This document shows positions 42,903 to 53,092 of a stretch of DNA of 64,000 nt, piece by piece. The stretch lies in contig NZ_JABEND010000003.1 of the NCBI RefSeq assembly GCF_013002705.1, forward strand, positions 1 through 64,000, read 5' to 3'. Position 1 is the first letter of the stretch; each line of letters opens with the position of its first letter. The translations under genes and the position numbers were made by a program. The DNA comes from Nakamurella aerolata (GTDB taxonomy: Bacteria; Actinomycetota; Actinomycetes; Mycobacteriales; Nakamurellaceae). The notes beneath the pieces were generated by a model that was not told the origin of the DNA, made no database searches, and saw nothing but the letters and a program-made list of their open reading frames with translations.

Positions 42903-43472
42903 TCAGCGAGCCAGGCCGGCGAAGTGCGAGAGCGCCCGGCCGAACTGCAGCAGCCGCTGCATCTGCGCGAGGCCGCCATCGTTCACCGACTTGGAGAACC
43001 GGTAGGTCTCGACGAACTGCGTCGTCCTGGTCTCGTTGGCGTCCGACAGCTCCGTCATCGACCGCTCGGGGGTCTGCGTCGACAGGTACAGCATCACCGC
43101 GTTGAGGGTGCGGTTGCCGTTCGGCTCGGTGCGGAAGCGGGTGCGCAGCCCCTGATCGACGATGGCGCTCAGCGGAACGGTGCGCACCGACGAGGAGAAC
43201 ATCAGCTGGTCGGGACGATCTTCGTCGGCCTCGTCGTCGCCGTGCCAGAGCACCAGCCGGCGCCCGTCGGTGACGGCGACCTCCTGCCACAACGACTCGC
43301 CCCACGGCTGCGGCGAGGCCACCCGCTCCAGCGTGAACGCCTGCACCTGGCCCAGATCCATCACCCCGGCCACCGCTTCCAGCGCGGCGTCGGAATCGCG
43401 CACATAGGCCCGGACGGCCTCGTCGAGCTGCTGGTAGGGCGCCCAGTCTTGTGGGTTGTGGGCTTGAGTCAT
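42903..43472 (-). CDS. Hypothetical protein, 189 residues
   Basis: Not recognised. A soluble, acidic N-terminal half has a DEAVRAYVRDSDAALEAVAGVM helix; the middle is beta-rich (VAVTDGRRLVLWHGDDEADEDRPDQLMFSSSVRTVPLSAIVD), and the C-terminal part is helical. The pattern TDGRRLVLWHGDD resembles PH-like domains that present a short sheet. It starts at ATG with AGAGGA about 8-10 bases upstream. It precedes galM on the same strand and may be co-transcribed, but no functional link is evident. Confidence 0.7.
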   Translation of the reverse strand: MTQAHNPQDWAPYQQLDEAVRAYVRDSDAALEAVAGVMDLGQVQAFTLERVASPQPWGESLWQEVAVTDGRRLVLWHGDDEADEDRPDQLMFSSSVRTVPLSAIVDQGLRTRFRTEPNGNRTLNAVMLYLSTQTPERSMTELSDANETRTTQFVETYRFSKSVNDGGLAQMQRLLQFGRALSHFAGLAR

Positions 43473-43734
43473 CTGCTCTGGTCCTCTCCAAGAAAGACGG
43501 CATGGTCGATGCCGGTGGTCGGTGGTGGCTCGGATCGCGCCCCGCACCTCACGATGTCCGCGGCGCCGCCGGGCGCGCGACGAACCTTCTCCCATCGCGG
43601 CAACCCTGCCCAGCAGTATTGCCTGCCATTGCGGCGAGCGTCGCGACCAGCGGTGCCGCTCGCCCCGGATTTCAGCGGTCAGCGCAACGGTGGCCGCGGC
43701 GGTTGCGGGTGCGGGTGCCGGTGCGGCGGCAGGT
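43473..43734. other. 262-base gap, nothing recognised
   Basis: Between the two leftward hypothetical genes. It ends in GGTTGCGGGTGCGGGTGCCGG-like short repeats near 43700. No gene or hairpin of note. Confidence 0.4.
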
Positions 43735-44340
43735 TCAGCGCTTGCTGTTCAGCCAGCGTTTGGCCGGCTCGGTGGCCAGCAGCGCCAGTCCGATGATCGG
43801 CATCACCGCATACACCACGGCCCAGAACACGCCGGAGGCGTCCGCTCCTGACGGGATCACCAAGGTGAACGCCCAGGCGACCGACAGCGCGATCGATGCG
43901 TAGTTGGCGATCTGCACCAGGCGCGGGTTTCCACCGGCCACCTGGACGCCGCCAGCGATCAGCAGCCCGCCGACCAGCAACCCAGCGACACCGAGCGCGA
44001 TCAGCCAGGCACCGATGTTGTTGCCGGACGCGCCGAAGAAGTCGTCCTGCAATACCTGTCCACCGGCGAACGCGGCGATGGCACCGAACAGCACAAGGCT
44101 CGCCTGCACGTAGGCCAGCACCGCGGTGGCGGTGACGCTGCTGGGGCGGAGGTTGGCACCGTAGGCCTGCGGATAACCTTGCGGATAACCCTGCGGGTAG
44201 CCCGCGTAGCCGGATTCCGCTGCGGCATAAGGCTTCTCGGACGACGGGTAGCCGCCGGTCTCCGGCCGTCCCGGCCCGTACTGGGGGAACTGCTCCCCCG
44301 ACGGTTGACTGTCGCCGCCGGTGTTCCAAGGCTGGCTCAT
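43735..44340 (-). CDS. Four-helix membrane protein with Gly/Tyr/Pro-rich N terminus
   Basis: A 201-residue protein. The N-terminal 65 residues are disordered with a YPQGYPQGYPQ repeat; four hydrophobic helices follow (VLAYVQASLVLFGAIAAFAGG; WLIALGVAGLLVGGLLIAGGV; YASIALSVAWAFTLVI; VFWAVVYAVMPIIGLALLA). The type is common and unassigned in Actinobacteria. It starts at ATG with AGGGGAG upstream. Confidence 0.75.
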   Translation of the reverse strand: MSQPWNTGGDSQPSGEQFPQYGPGRPETGGYPSSEKPYAAAESGYAGYPQGYPQGYPQAYGANLRPSSVTATAVLAYVQASLVLFGAIAAFAGGQVLQDDFFGASGNNIGAWLIALGVAGLLVGGLLIAGGVQVAGGNPRLVQIANYASIALSVAWAFTLVIPSGADASGVFWAVVYAVMPIIGLALLATEPAKRWLNSKR

Positions 44341-44556
44341 CAGACTCCCCTGTTCGTCCTGCTCATCCCAGTGACTCAGCCGGCGGCGACGCCGCGGCGG
44401 CCGGTGCGCCCGGTCGCGACCGACCGCCGGGAAGATCACCGACGGTCGCCCACGTCCGGACAGACTGGACATGATTGTGCCGGATGCCCGCCCCGATCCG
44501 AACCGTTACCAGCGATGTCGCTCGATGATCGGGCACTCTCCCGCCGGGCCGACGTC

Positions 44557-45867
44557 TCACTCGACGCGATCGACGGTGTTCTGCGGCGTCACCGAGCGGC
44601 TGTCGAAGCGCCACAGCGAACGGCCGAGCAGCGCGGCGATCACCGTGCCGACAATCACCAGCACCCCGCCGCCGATCACCGCGGCCGAGGTGGACCAGGC
44701 GTCGGCGGCCAGCCCGTGCACCAGGTCGGCCAGCCGCGGGCCACCGGCCACCACCACGGTGAACACGCCCTGCATGCGGCCGCGCATCGAGTCGGAGATC
44801 GCGGTCTGCAGGATCGACGAACGGTAAGTGGCACTCACCATGTCGGCCCAGCCGCCGACCGCAAGGTAGAACACCGCGAGCCACAGCAGTGAGGTGGTGC
44901 CGAACAGGATCACCGCGACGCCCCACAGCAGGATCGCCAGCACGATGGCGACGCCCTGCCGGGTGACGCGGCTGAGCCAGCCGCTGGTGAGCCCGCCCAG
45001 CAGCGTGCCGATGGCCATCCCGGCGTTCAGCAGGCCGAGTTGCCAGCCGCCGCCCGGCTGCCCGCCGAAGGTCTGCTCCGCCATGTCCGGGAACAGCGCG
45101 CGCGGCATGCCGGCGACCATCGCGATGATGTCGACGACGAACGTCATCAGAATCAGCGGCTGGGTGCGCAGGAACCGCAGCCCGTCCAGCACCGACGCGC
45201 GCTTGCCGGTCCGCTCCAGCGGCGGCAGCGGCGGCAGCCGGAAGATCGCGTACAGCACGGCGAACACCGCGATCGCCTCGATGGCATACAGCCAGGCAAC
45301 GCTGGTGACCGACAGCAGGATCCCGGCCAGCAACGGCCCGCCGAGCACGGCGAAGCCGAACACGGTGAACCCCAAGGCATTTGCCGACGGCACCAGCTCG
45401 GTGGGCACCAGCCGCGGGATCACCGCCGACCTGGTCGGCTGGTTGACGGCGAAGAAGCCCTGCTGGACCGCCATCAGCGCCATGATCACCACCACCGAAG
45501 GCGAGTGCGCCAGCGCCTGGATCCACAACCCGAGCGCGCACACCGCAATACCGGTCGAGGTGATCATCAGCAGCTTGCGGCGATCGTAGGTGTCGGCGAT
45601 GGCCCCGCCCAGCAGTCCGAACGCCACCAGCGGGACTAGCGCCACCAGCGACGCCACCCCGATCAGCGCGTTGCTGCCGGTGATGTCGAAGATCTGTTGC
45701 TGCACGGCGACGGTGGTGATCATCGAGCCGACAGCCGGCGGGATGCCGCCGAGGAACAGGCGGCGATAAGCCGGGTAGCGCAGCGGCCGTAGATCCGGTC
45801 CGAATCTGTTCCGCGGCGGCAGTTCCGCTTGCTGCGGTGCCGGCGGTTCGGCCTCTGGCGTGCTCAC
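44557..45867 (-). CDS. MFS transporter (enterobactin-exporter-like group)
   Basis: A 436-residue major-facilitator protein with about 12 helices. Motif A lies in GGAIADTYDRRKLLMI after helix 2, and the middle has NQPTRSAVIPRLVP, typical of EntS/MFS_3 exporters. The C-terminal half shows GWLSRVTRQGVAIVLAI, a second motif-A-like loop. Export of a small molecule is likely; the substrate is unknown. It starts at GTG 45867; a longer frame begins at 45933 but adds an unlikely Cys/Arg-rich leader. It is divergent from the gene at 45932. Confidence 0.85.
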   Translation of the reverse strand: MSTPEAEPPAPQQAELPPRNRFGPDLRPLRYPAYRRLFLGGIPPAVGSMITTVAVQQQIFDITGSNALIGVASLVALVPLVAFGLLGGAIADTYDRRKLLMITSTGIAVCALGLWIQALAHSPSVVVIMALMAVQQGFFAVNQPTRSAVIPRLVPTELVPSANALGFTVFGFAVLGGPLLAGILLSVTSVAWLYAIEAIAVFAVLYAIFRLPPLPPLERTGKRASVLDGLRFLRTQPLILMTFVVDIIAMVAGMPRALFPDMAEQTFGGQPGGGWQLGLLNAGMAIGTLLGGLTSGWLSRVTRQGVAIVLAILLWGVAVILFGTTSLLWLAVFYLAVGGWADMVSATYRSSILQTAISDSMRGRMQGVFTVVVAGGPRLADLVHGLAADAWSTSAAVIGGGVLVIVGTVIAALLGRSLWRFDSRSVTPQNTVDRVE

Positions 45868-45931
45868 CGGAGGGACTCTACGAGCCGGACACGCCGCCCC
45901 ACCCTTGCAGGTCGACCAGGCATGGTGAAAC

Positions 45932-46879
45932 ATGATTTCGGTGAGCTACATCGTTGGCGCCTACGCCGCCAGTCCCACCGACACCAAGAGCAAGGAATTC
46001 GCCCAGCTGTATCAGCGGCTGGCCGACAATCCGTTGGTCGGTGGCCTTGAACTGCCCAGCCACCACCTCGCCGACCCCGCCGCAACGGCCGCCATCGCCG
46101 CGGCTGCCGGCCCCGCCGGCTGGCGGCACATCGTCACCTGCTTCCCCGGCACCATGTTCGCCCTTGCCGACGACCCGACAGCGGGGCTGGCCGCCGACGA
46201 CGACGCCGCCCGCGGCCGCGCCGTCGCCAGGATACGGGCGCTGGCCGAGCACATCGCCGGGTTCGTTGCCACCGGCGGCGGCGAGATCGGCACCGTGCTG
46301 CTGCACTCTGCGCCGCGCGGCGGCAGCGCCGCGGCGCTGCGCCGCTCGCTGACCGAGTTGGCCGACATCGACTGGGGCACAGCGCAACTGGCGATCGAAC
46401 ACTCCGACGCGCCGGCACCGGGCCACACCGCGGAGAAGGGCTTCCTCACCCTTGACGACGAGCTGGCGGCGGTCGCCGATCTGCCGAACGTCGGGGTGCT
46501 GGTCAACTGGGGCCGCTCGGCGCTGGAGACCCGGTCGGCGGACGGCCCGGTGCGGCACCTTGACGCCACGGCGGCGGCCGGCAAGCTGACCGGGCTGATG
46601 TTCTCCGGGGTGGCCGACACCGACAACAGCTACGGCGCGGCCTGGACCGACGGTCACCTTCCGCCGACGCCGGTGGCGCCGGCGTCGCTGATGACAGTGG
46701 CCGAGATGGCCCGCAGCCTGCAGGCGGCCGGTAACCCGAAAGTGTTGGGCGCCAAGGTGAGTGCCCGCAAGCTGGACGGCAGCGCCGGCGACCCGAGCCT
46801 GCAGGATCGGCTCGGCGTCATCGAGCAGACCCTGCAGGCGGTCGAGCAAGCAAGGCAGGCCGCGCCGGCCGTCTCCTGA
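45932..46879 (+). CDS. TIM-barrel protein, DUF4862-like
   Basis: A 315-residue protein with TIM-barrel pattern: SYIVGAYAASP first strand, GLELPSHHL, HIVTCFPGT, IGTVLLHSAP, LAIEHSDAP with acidic residues, NVGVLVNWGRSALE and GLMFSGVADTDN. The Glu/His/Asp positions resemble xylose-isomerase-like barrels. I believe it is a DUF4862 protein, often near sugar catabolism genes; the function is unknown. It begins ISVSYIVGAYAAS. Confidence 0.7.
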   Translation: MISVSYIVGAYAASPTDTKSKEFAQLYQRLADNPLVGGLELPSHHLADPAATAAIAAAAGPAGWRHIVTCFPGTMFALADDPTAGLAADDDAARGRAVARIRALAEHIAGFVATGGGEIGTVLLHSAPRGGSAAALRRSLTELADIDWGTAQLAIEHSDAPAPGHTAEKGFLTLDDELAAVADLPNVGVLVNWGRSALETRSADGPVRHLDATAAAGKLTGLMFSGVADTDNSYGAAWTDGHLPPTPVAPASLMTVAEMARSLQAAGNPKVLGAKVSARKLDGSAGDPSLQDRLGVIEQTLQAVEQARQAAPAVS

Positions 46880-46925
46880 GGCGGGTAGCCCGCGTCGGCT
46901 GTCTGAGCCGGTGGCCCGCGCCGGC

Positions 46926-47609
46926 TCAGGGCGCCAACCGCTCGGTGACCCAGCGGTTGTCGTTGATGCGGAAGCGCAGCCGATCGTGCAACCGGCCCTC
47001 GCGACCCTGCCAGAACTCCACCTCGTCCGGCACGATGCGCCAGCCGCCCCAGCGCGGCGGCACCGGCACCGGCTGCGCGTCCGGCCCGTCGTCGAGGCCG
47101 CCGTAGCGCTGCTCGATCTGGTGTTGGGCGTCGTCCAGCGTGGCCCGGTCGGGCACCACGGACGACTGTGGGCACAGCGTGCTGGCCCATGCCCCGATCT
47201 GGCTGCCCCGCGGACGCTGCTGCCAGTAGGCCTGAGTCGTTGCGGCATCGACCTTCTCGACCCGGCCGCGTACGTGCACCTGGCGCCGGATCGGCAACCA
47301 GGAGAACGTTGCGGAGGCCACCGGGTGCGCGCCCAGATCGGTGCTCTTGGTCGATTCATAGTTGGTGTAAAAGACCACACCGCCGGCGTCAACCTGCTTG
47401 GCCAGCACGTTGCGGGTGTGTGGCCGGCCGTCGGCCGACACGGTGCCGAGCACCATCGCGTTCGGCTCGGTGACCTGCGCGCTGACCGCCTCGGCCAGCC
47501 ACCGCTCGAACTGCTCGTCCCAGCTCGGCGCCAGGTCCACCGCATCGAACGGCGCCCCGGCGTACTCCACCCGCATGGCCGCAACGTCCGGACTCACCGC
47601 ATCGCTCAT
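46926..47609 (-). CDS. pdxH: Pyridoxamine 5'-phosphate oxidase
   Basis: A 227-residue FMN enzyme making PLP from pyridoxamine/pyridoxine phosphate. Landmarks are EPNAMVLGTVSADGRPHTRNVLAK, VVFYTNYESTKSTDLGAHPVASATFSW, VHVRGRVEKVD, the RPRGSQIGAWAS stretch, and the C-terminal GGWRIVPDEVEFWQGREGRLHDRLRF and WVTERLAP, all classical PdxH. Length is normal. Divergent from serC, whose product needs PLP. Confidence 0.95.
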   Translation of the reverse strand: MSDAVSPDVAAMRVEYAGAPFDAVDLAPSWDEQFERWLAEAVSAQVTEPNAMVLGTVSADGRPHTRNVLAKQVDAGGVVFYTNYESTKSTDLGAHPVASATFSWLPIRRQVHVRGRVEKVDAATTQAYWQQRPRGSQIGAWASTLCPQSSVVPDRATLDDAQHQIEQRYGGLDDGPDAQPVPVPPRWGGWRIVPDEVEFWQGREGRLHDRLRFRINDNRWVTERLAP

Positions 47610-47651
47610 ACTCCCGACCCTATCCAGCCGGTGAGCCGGCCGGCCGGCACC

Positions 47652-47723
47652 TCACAGCCGAGATTGCGCATCACAGCCGGCTTCGTTGACGAACCGGGCT
47701 GTGACGCGCGAACTCGGCTGTGA
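47652..47723. repeat. Long inverted repeat between pdxH and serC
   Basis: Left arm 47652-47680 and right arm 47694-47723 pair with few mismatches (TCACAGCCGAG... against ...CTCGGCTGTGA), giving four CACAGCC/GGCTGTG motifs in mirror order around a 13-base loop. It sits in a divergent promoter gap, where a terminator would not be expected. Confidence 0.75.
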
Positions 47724-49001
<1,278 letters not shown>

Positions 49002-49050
49002 TTACCGGCCGAAAGCCGCCGATTGCCGGCAGGGCCCGATTGCCGGCGGG

Positions 49051-49797
49051 TCAGCGCTGCTCGGCGGCACCCGGCTCGGCACCGTCACCGGCCAACTCGC
49101 CCGGCTCCGGCGCATCGCCGGTGGCCACCTGGGCGCGCCGCAACCAGGCCTCGACCCCGGCGATGTGCACGGTGGCGCAGGACGAGGCCAGCACCGAGTC
49201 CCCCGCCTCGATGGCGTCCAGAATGCCCTGGTGCTGCTCGATGGTCTTGGCGACGGCATCCTCCTGGGTGAGGCCGCGCCACACCCTGGCCCGCTGCGTC
49301 GGCATCGAGATCGAGTCGAGCATGCCGGCCAGCACCGGATTCCCTGCGGCTTTCGCTATCGCCGAGTGGAAGGCCAGATCCCGTGCCACCAAATCGGTGA
49401 CGGAGGTGGTGAGGCTGTCCTGCTCAACGGTCTGTCTGAGCTCGGCCACCTGGTCCGCCGGCATCACCGCGGCGGCCATCGCGGTGGCCGCCGGCTCCAG
49501 GATGCGGCGGACCTGCAAGAAGTGCAGCACCGAATCGTCGGAGTGGAAGTCCATCAAGAACCCCATGGCGTCCAACAACACCTGGGGTTCCAGGCTGGAG
49601 ACGTAGGTGCCGTCGCCCTGCCGCACCTCGAGTATGCGGACCATGGACAGCGCTTTCACCGCTTCCCGCAACGAGTTCCGGGACAGACCGAGCTCGGCCG
49701 CCAGATCGGGTTCGCGGGGCAGCCGCTGACCGGGCCCCAACCGCCCTGAGACGATCATCTGCTTGATCTTGTCGATCGCCTCATCGGTGACTGCCAT
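49051..49797 (-). CDS. FadR/GntR-family regulator of the sugar cluster
   Basis: A 248-residue GntR regulator. The N-terminal winged helix DKIKQMIVSGRLGPGQRLPREPDLAAELGLSRNSLREAVKAL is followed by wing VRQGDGTYV and the all-helical FCD ligand domain with metal-binding D/H positions (RDLAFHSAI; the late HIAGVEAW). It is divergent from the amidohydrolase and at the edge of the fucose-type cluster, so it is probably its regulator. The palindrome ACATCGGATGT at 58238 is a candidate site. Confidence 0.88.
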   Translation of the reverse strand: MAVTDEAIDKIKQMIVSGRLGPGQRLPREPDLAAELGLSRNSLREAVKALSMVRILEVRQGDGTYVSSLEPQVLLDAMGFLMDFHSDDSVLHFLQVRRILEPAATAMAAAVMPADQVAELRQTVEQDSLTTSVTDLVARDLAFHSAIAKAAGNPVLAGMLDSISMPTQRARVWRGLTQEDAVAKTIEQHQGILDAIEAGDSVLASSCATVHIAGVEAWLRRAQVATGDAPEPGELAGDGAEPGAAEQR

Positions 49798-49881
49798 GGT
49801 CGACCTTCTCTCTCTGCGACACCGCTGACAAGCCTGCTCCGGCACCGTGATCGGCGACCGCGGTGCGACACTGTGCCGGTG

Positions 49882-50751
49882 ATGTCCACCGCCGCGAACC
49901 CCGCACCGGCCTTCATCGACACCCACGTGCACGTCTGGGATCTCGACGGAGGTGGGCCGTTCGGTGTCAGCTACCCGTGGTTGGGTGATCATCTTCCGCT
50001 GTTGAATCGAACCTATCGGCTCGATGAGCTGAATCCGGAACTGGATGCCGCCGGTGTCGACGCCATTGTGCTGGTGCAGGCCGCCGACTCGTTGGCCGAG
50101 ACCGACGAACTGCTGCGGGTGACCGCCGGGTCGCCCCGGCCGGCACGGGTCACCGGATGGTTGCCACTGAACGACGCGGGGGCCACCGCCGCCGCGCTGC
50201 GGGCCCGCTCCGATGCCGACGCGCTGGTCGCGGTGCGGCATCTGATCCATGACGAACCCGACCCGGAGTGGCTGCTGCGCACCGACGTCGCCGCCGGCAT
50301 GCAGGTGCTCGCGGATGCCGGGCTCGCCTTCGAGGCGGTCGCCGAACGCGAAGACCTGCTGGCGCAGGTGCCGACGGTGGCGCGCCGGCATCCGAACCTC
50401 ACGGTGGTGCTCGACCATCTCGGAAAACCGCCGCTCACCGGCGATCTGGGGCGCTGGCGGGAGTTGCTGGCCGCCGCGGCGGCGGAGCCCAACGTGGTCG
50501 CCAAGCTGTCCGGGCTCGGCACCGTTTCCCCGCAGCCCTTCTCGGCGGTGGACTGGCAGGACGCCGTCGACCACGCGGTCGCCGTCTTCCGGCCGGACCG
50601 GTTGATGCTCGGCGGCGACTGGCCGGTGGCCCTGCTGGCCGGCAGCTACTCGGTCACCTGGCAGGCCGGTCTCGACGCGATCGCCGGGTTGGACGAAAGC
50701 GCCCGGGCGGCGATTCGCGCTGGAACCGCCGCCCGGGTCTATCGCTTCTGA
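49882..50751 (+). CDS. Amidohydrolase family, L-fuconolactonase-like
   Basis: A 289-residue amidohydrolase-2 protein. It begins FIDTHVHVWDLD (metal HxH), has YPWLGDHLPLLNRTYRLDEL, a middle DAIVLVQAAD, VRHLIHDEP, LTVVLDHLGKPPL (His) and RLMLGGDWPV (Asp), the pattern of L-fuconolactone and L-rhamnonolactone hydrolases. It would open the lactone made by the aldose dehydrogenase. The start is ATG 49882; a GTG nine bases earlier is possible. It is transcribed opposite to the regulator. Confidence 0.83.
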   Translation: MSTAANPAPAFIDTHVHVWDLDGGGPFGVSYPWLGDHLPLLNRTYRLDELNPELDAAGVDAIVLVQAADSLAETDELLRVTAGSPRPARVTGWLPLNDAGATAAALRARSDADALVAVRHLIHDEPDPEWLLRTDVAAGMQVLADAGLAFEAVAEREDLLAQVPTVARRHPNLTVVLDHLGKPPLTGDLGRWRELLAAAAAEPNVVAKLSGLGTVSPQPFSAVDWQDAVDHAVAVFRPDRLMLGGDWPVALLAGSYSVTWQAGLDAIAGLDESARAAIRAGTAARVYRF

Positions 50752-50786
50752 GCCCGCACGCCCCAACCGTTACCAGTGGGCCGCCG

Positions 50787-52004
50787 TTACTTGTAGATGA
50801 CCGCCTGGATCTTCGGGTCGTCGATGTTGGACTTGTCGTACCAGAAGAATCCGGTGTCGACCTTCTCCGGCAGCGGCTCGCACTTGAGCGCCTTCACCGC
50901 AGACTCGACCACCTGCTCGCCGATGCCGATCGGGTTCTGGGTGATCGCCCCGGCCTCCGTGCCGTTCTTGATGGCGTCGATCTGGGCCTGGCCGGAGTCG
51001 AAGCCGACAACGGTGATGCCCTTCTTGCCGGACTCCTTGACGCCCTGCACCACGCCGATGGCCGAGCCCTCGTTGGAGCCGTAAATGCCGGCGATATCAG
51101 GGTTTCCGGCGATGATCGACTTGGCCAGGTCGGCAGACTTCGCGGTGTCGCCGCCGCCGTACTGCGGCTCGAGCACCTTGATGTCCGGCTCGTTGGCCTT
51201 CATGTACTCGAGGAACCCGTCCCGGCGGTCCATGCCGGTCTGCGAGGTCTGGTCGTGCACCACGACGCCGACAGTTCCCTTGTGGTCGATCAGGTCCGCC
51301 ATCTGCTTGGCGGCCTCTGCGGCCGCCGCCTTGGAATCGGTGGCCGCTGTGGTCAGCGGGATGTCGGAGTCCACACCGGAGTCGAAGGCGATCACCGGGA
51401 TCTTGGCGTCCTGGGCCTGCTTCAGGATCGGCTCGGAAGCCTTGGAATCCAACGCCGCGAAGCCGAGCGCGTCCGGCTTCTTGTTCAGTGCCGTCTTCAG
51501 CATGTCGAGCTGCGGCTGGATGTCGGATTCGGAGGCCGGTCCGTCGAAGGTGATGGTGGCCCCCAGCTCCTTGGCCTTGGACTCGGCACCCTGCTTGACG
51601 GCCTGCCAGAACTGGTGCTGGAAACCCTTGGACACGATGGCGATGTACGGGTTGGCCTTGGTGGACGGCGTGCAGTTCGCCATCACCCTGGTGGCCTCGG
51701 CGGAGGCCGCTCCCGACCCGGCTGCCGAACCGGAACCGGCTGCGCCGCCGGAACTCTGCGCCGCCCCGCCCGATCCTGGGGCTGCCGAACTACCGGCATC
51801 GCCGCTGGCCGCGCCGTTGCTGCCGGCTGCACCGTTGCTGCCGGCGGTGCCGGCCGAGCCGGTGTCGGTGGTGGCGGCCGCGGTGTTGCCGCCGGCGTCG
51901 GCGGTACTGCTCTCGGAGTCGCTGGCCCGGCTGCAGCCGGCCAGCACGAGCACGGCGGCGGTGGCGACCGCGCCGATCTTCACTCGGGGTGAGATGGTGC
52001 GCAT
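50787..52004 (-). CDS. Sugar ABC transporter substrate-binding lipoprotein (RbsB-like)
   Basis: A 405-residue lipoprotein. The lipobox VLAGC is followed by a Ser/Gly/Ala repeat linker of about 85 residues. The periplasmic-binding domain is type I (PYIAIVSKGFQHQFWQAVKQGAESKAKEL; ALGFAALDSKASEP; IPVIAFDSGVDS; GIYGSNEGSAIGVVQ; VVGFDSG). It feeds the permease and ATPase that follow. AAAGGAG precedes ATG 52004. It ends convergent with the lactonase gene. Confidence 0.92.
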   Translation of the reverse strand: MRTISPRVKIGAVATAAVLVLAGCSRASDSESSTADAGGNTAAATTDTGSAGTAGSNGAAGSNGAASGDAGSSAAPGSGGAAQSSGGAAGSGSAAGSGAASAEATRVMANCTPSTKANPYIAIVSKGFQHQFWQAVKQGAESKAKELGATITFDGPASESDIQPQLDMLKTALNKKPDALGFAALDSKASEPILKQAQDAKIPVIAFDSGVDSDIPLTTAATDSKAAAAEAAKQMADLIDHKGTVGVVVHDQTSQTGMDRRDGFLEYMKANEPDIKVLEPQYGGGDTAKSADLAKSIIAGNPDIAGIYGSNEGSAIGVVQGVKESGKKGITVVGFDSGQAQIDAIKNGTEAGAITQNPIGIGEQVVESAVKALKCEPLPEKVDTGFFWYDKSNIDDPKIQAVIYK

Positions 52005-52093
52005 GAGGGGGAACTCCTTTGTTCTCGGTGCTTTTGACGAGGATGGACGAGGTGCTGCTGGGGGGTCGGGGGTGTGTGCTGCGGTGCGGACGG

Positions 52094-53092
52094 TCAACCC
52101 AACGTGCTGGTCGAGCGCTTGCGGAGCATGTCGATATAGACCGCGATCAAGATGACGACGCCGAGGATCACGTACTGCCACTGCTGCGGGACGCTCATGG
52201 TCTGCAGGCCGTTGTTCAGCACGCCGATGATCAAGGCGCCGATCACCGTGCCGACGATGGTGCCGCTGCCGCCGGCCAGCGAGGTTCCGCCGATCACCAC
52301 CGCGGCGATGGCCTGCAGCTCGTAGCCGGTGCCGGCCGCCGGGCTGGCGCCGAGCCGGGCCGCCGACACGATGCCGGCAAGACCGGTGAACACACCGGCG
52401 ACGGTGTACACGATGATCTTCCACTTGCGGGTGTTGATGCCAGACAGCGCGGTGGCCGCCTCGTTGCTGCCGATGGCATAGGTGTAACGGCCCAACAGCG
52501 TGCGGTTCAACAGGATCCACGCGATGATCGCCGCGCCGATGAACACCAGCACCTGGTTGGGGACCTTGGGAATCAACTCGCCGTTGGCGATGTCCTGGAA
52601 GGCCGGCAGCTTGTCGAAGTAGATCGACGCACCGCCGTCGGACAGCACGATCCGCAGGCCCTGACAGATCAGCATCATCGCCAGCGTCGCGATGAACGGC
52701 GGCATCCCGAGGATGGAAATGTTGAAGCCGTTGATGAATCCGATCAGCGCACCGGCCAGCAGGGTGAGCAGAATGCCCAGCCACAGCGGCAGGTTCATGC
52801 TGATCAGCGTGCGGCCGGCGATCATGCCCATCACGCCCATGCCGAAGCCGACCGAAAGGTCGATGCCGCCGGTGATGATCACGAACGTCCCGCCCAGCGC
52901 GAGGATGCCGACCAGCACCACCGACACCAGCACGTTGTTGACAAGATTGTCGTAGCTGAAGAAGTTGTCGGAGACGATCGCGAAGAAGATCACGATGATG
53001 ATCAGTCCGGCGAACGCGCCGAGTTGCTGCAGGCGCAGCCGCACCGAATCACTCATCCCGCCGCTCGCGACGGGAACCTCTGCGCTGGTCAT
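52094..53092 (-). CDS. Sugar ABC transporter permease (RbsC-like)
   Basis: A 332-residue permease of the branched monosaccharide type with about ten helices. It has GTFVIITGGIDLSVGFGMG (the conserved GGIDLSVG), GFINGFNISILGMPPFIATLAMM, YAIGSNEAATALSGINTRK, and AIAAVVIGGTSLAGGSGTIVGT. It overlaps the ATPase stop by four bases. It is the membrane pore for the RbsB-like protein; the substrate is inferred to be a 6-deoxy or related sugar from the cluster. Confidence 0.93.
   Translation of the reverse strand: MTSAEVPVASGGMSDSVRLRLQQLGAFAGLIIIVIFFAIVSDNFFSYDNLVNNVLVSVVLVGILALGGTFVIITGGIDLSVGFGMGVMGMIAGRTLISMNLPLWLGILLTLLAGALIGFINGFNISILGMPPFIATLAMMLICQGLRIVLSDGGASIYFDKLPAFQDIANGELIPKVPNQVLVFIGAAIIAWILLNRTLLGRYTYAIGSNEAATALSGINTRKWKIIVYTVAGVFTGLAGIVSAARLGASPAAGTGYELQAIAAVVIGGTSLAGGSGTIVGTVIGALIIGVLNNGLQTMSVPQQWQYVILGVVILIAVYIDMLRKRSTSTLG

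Noticed and set aside
47652-47723. GlxR/CRP-type site (TGTGA-N6-TCACA)
   Set aside because: The half-sites face the wrong way (TCACA before TGTGA) and the spacing does not fit.
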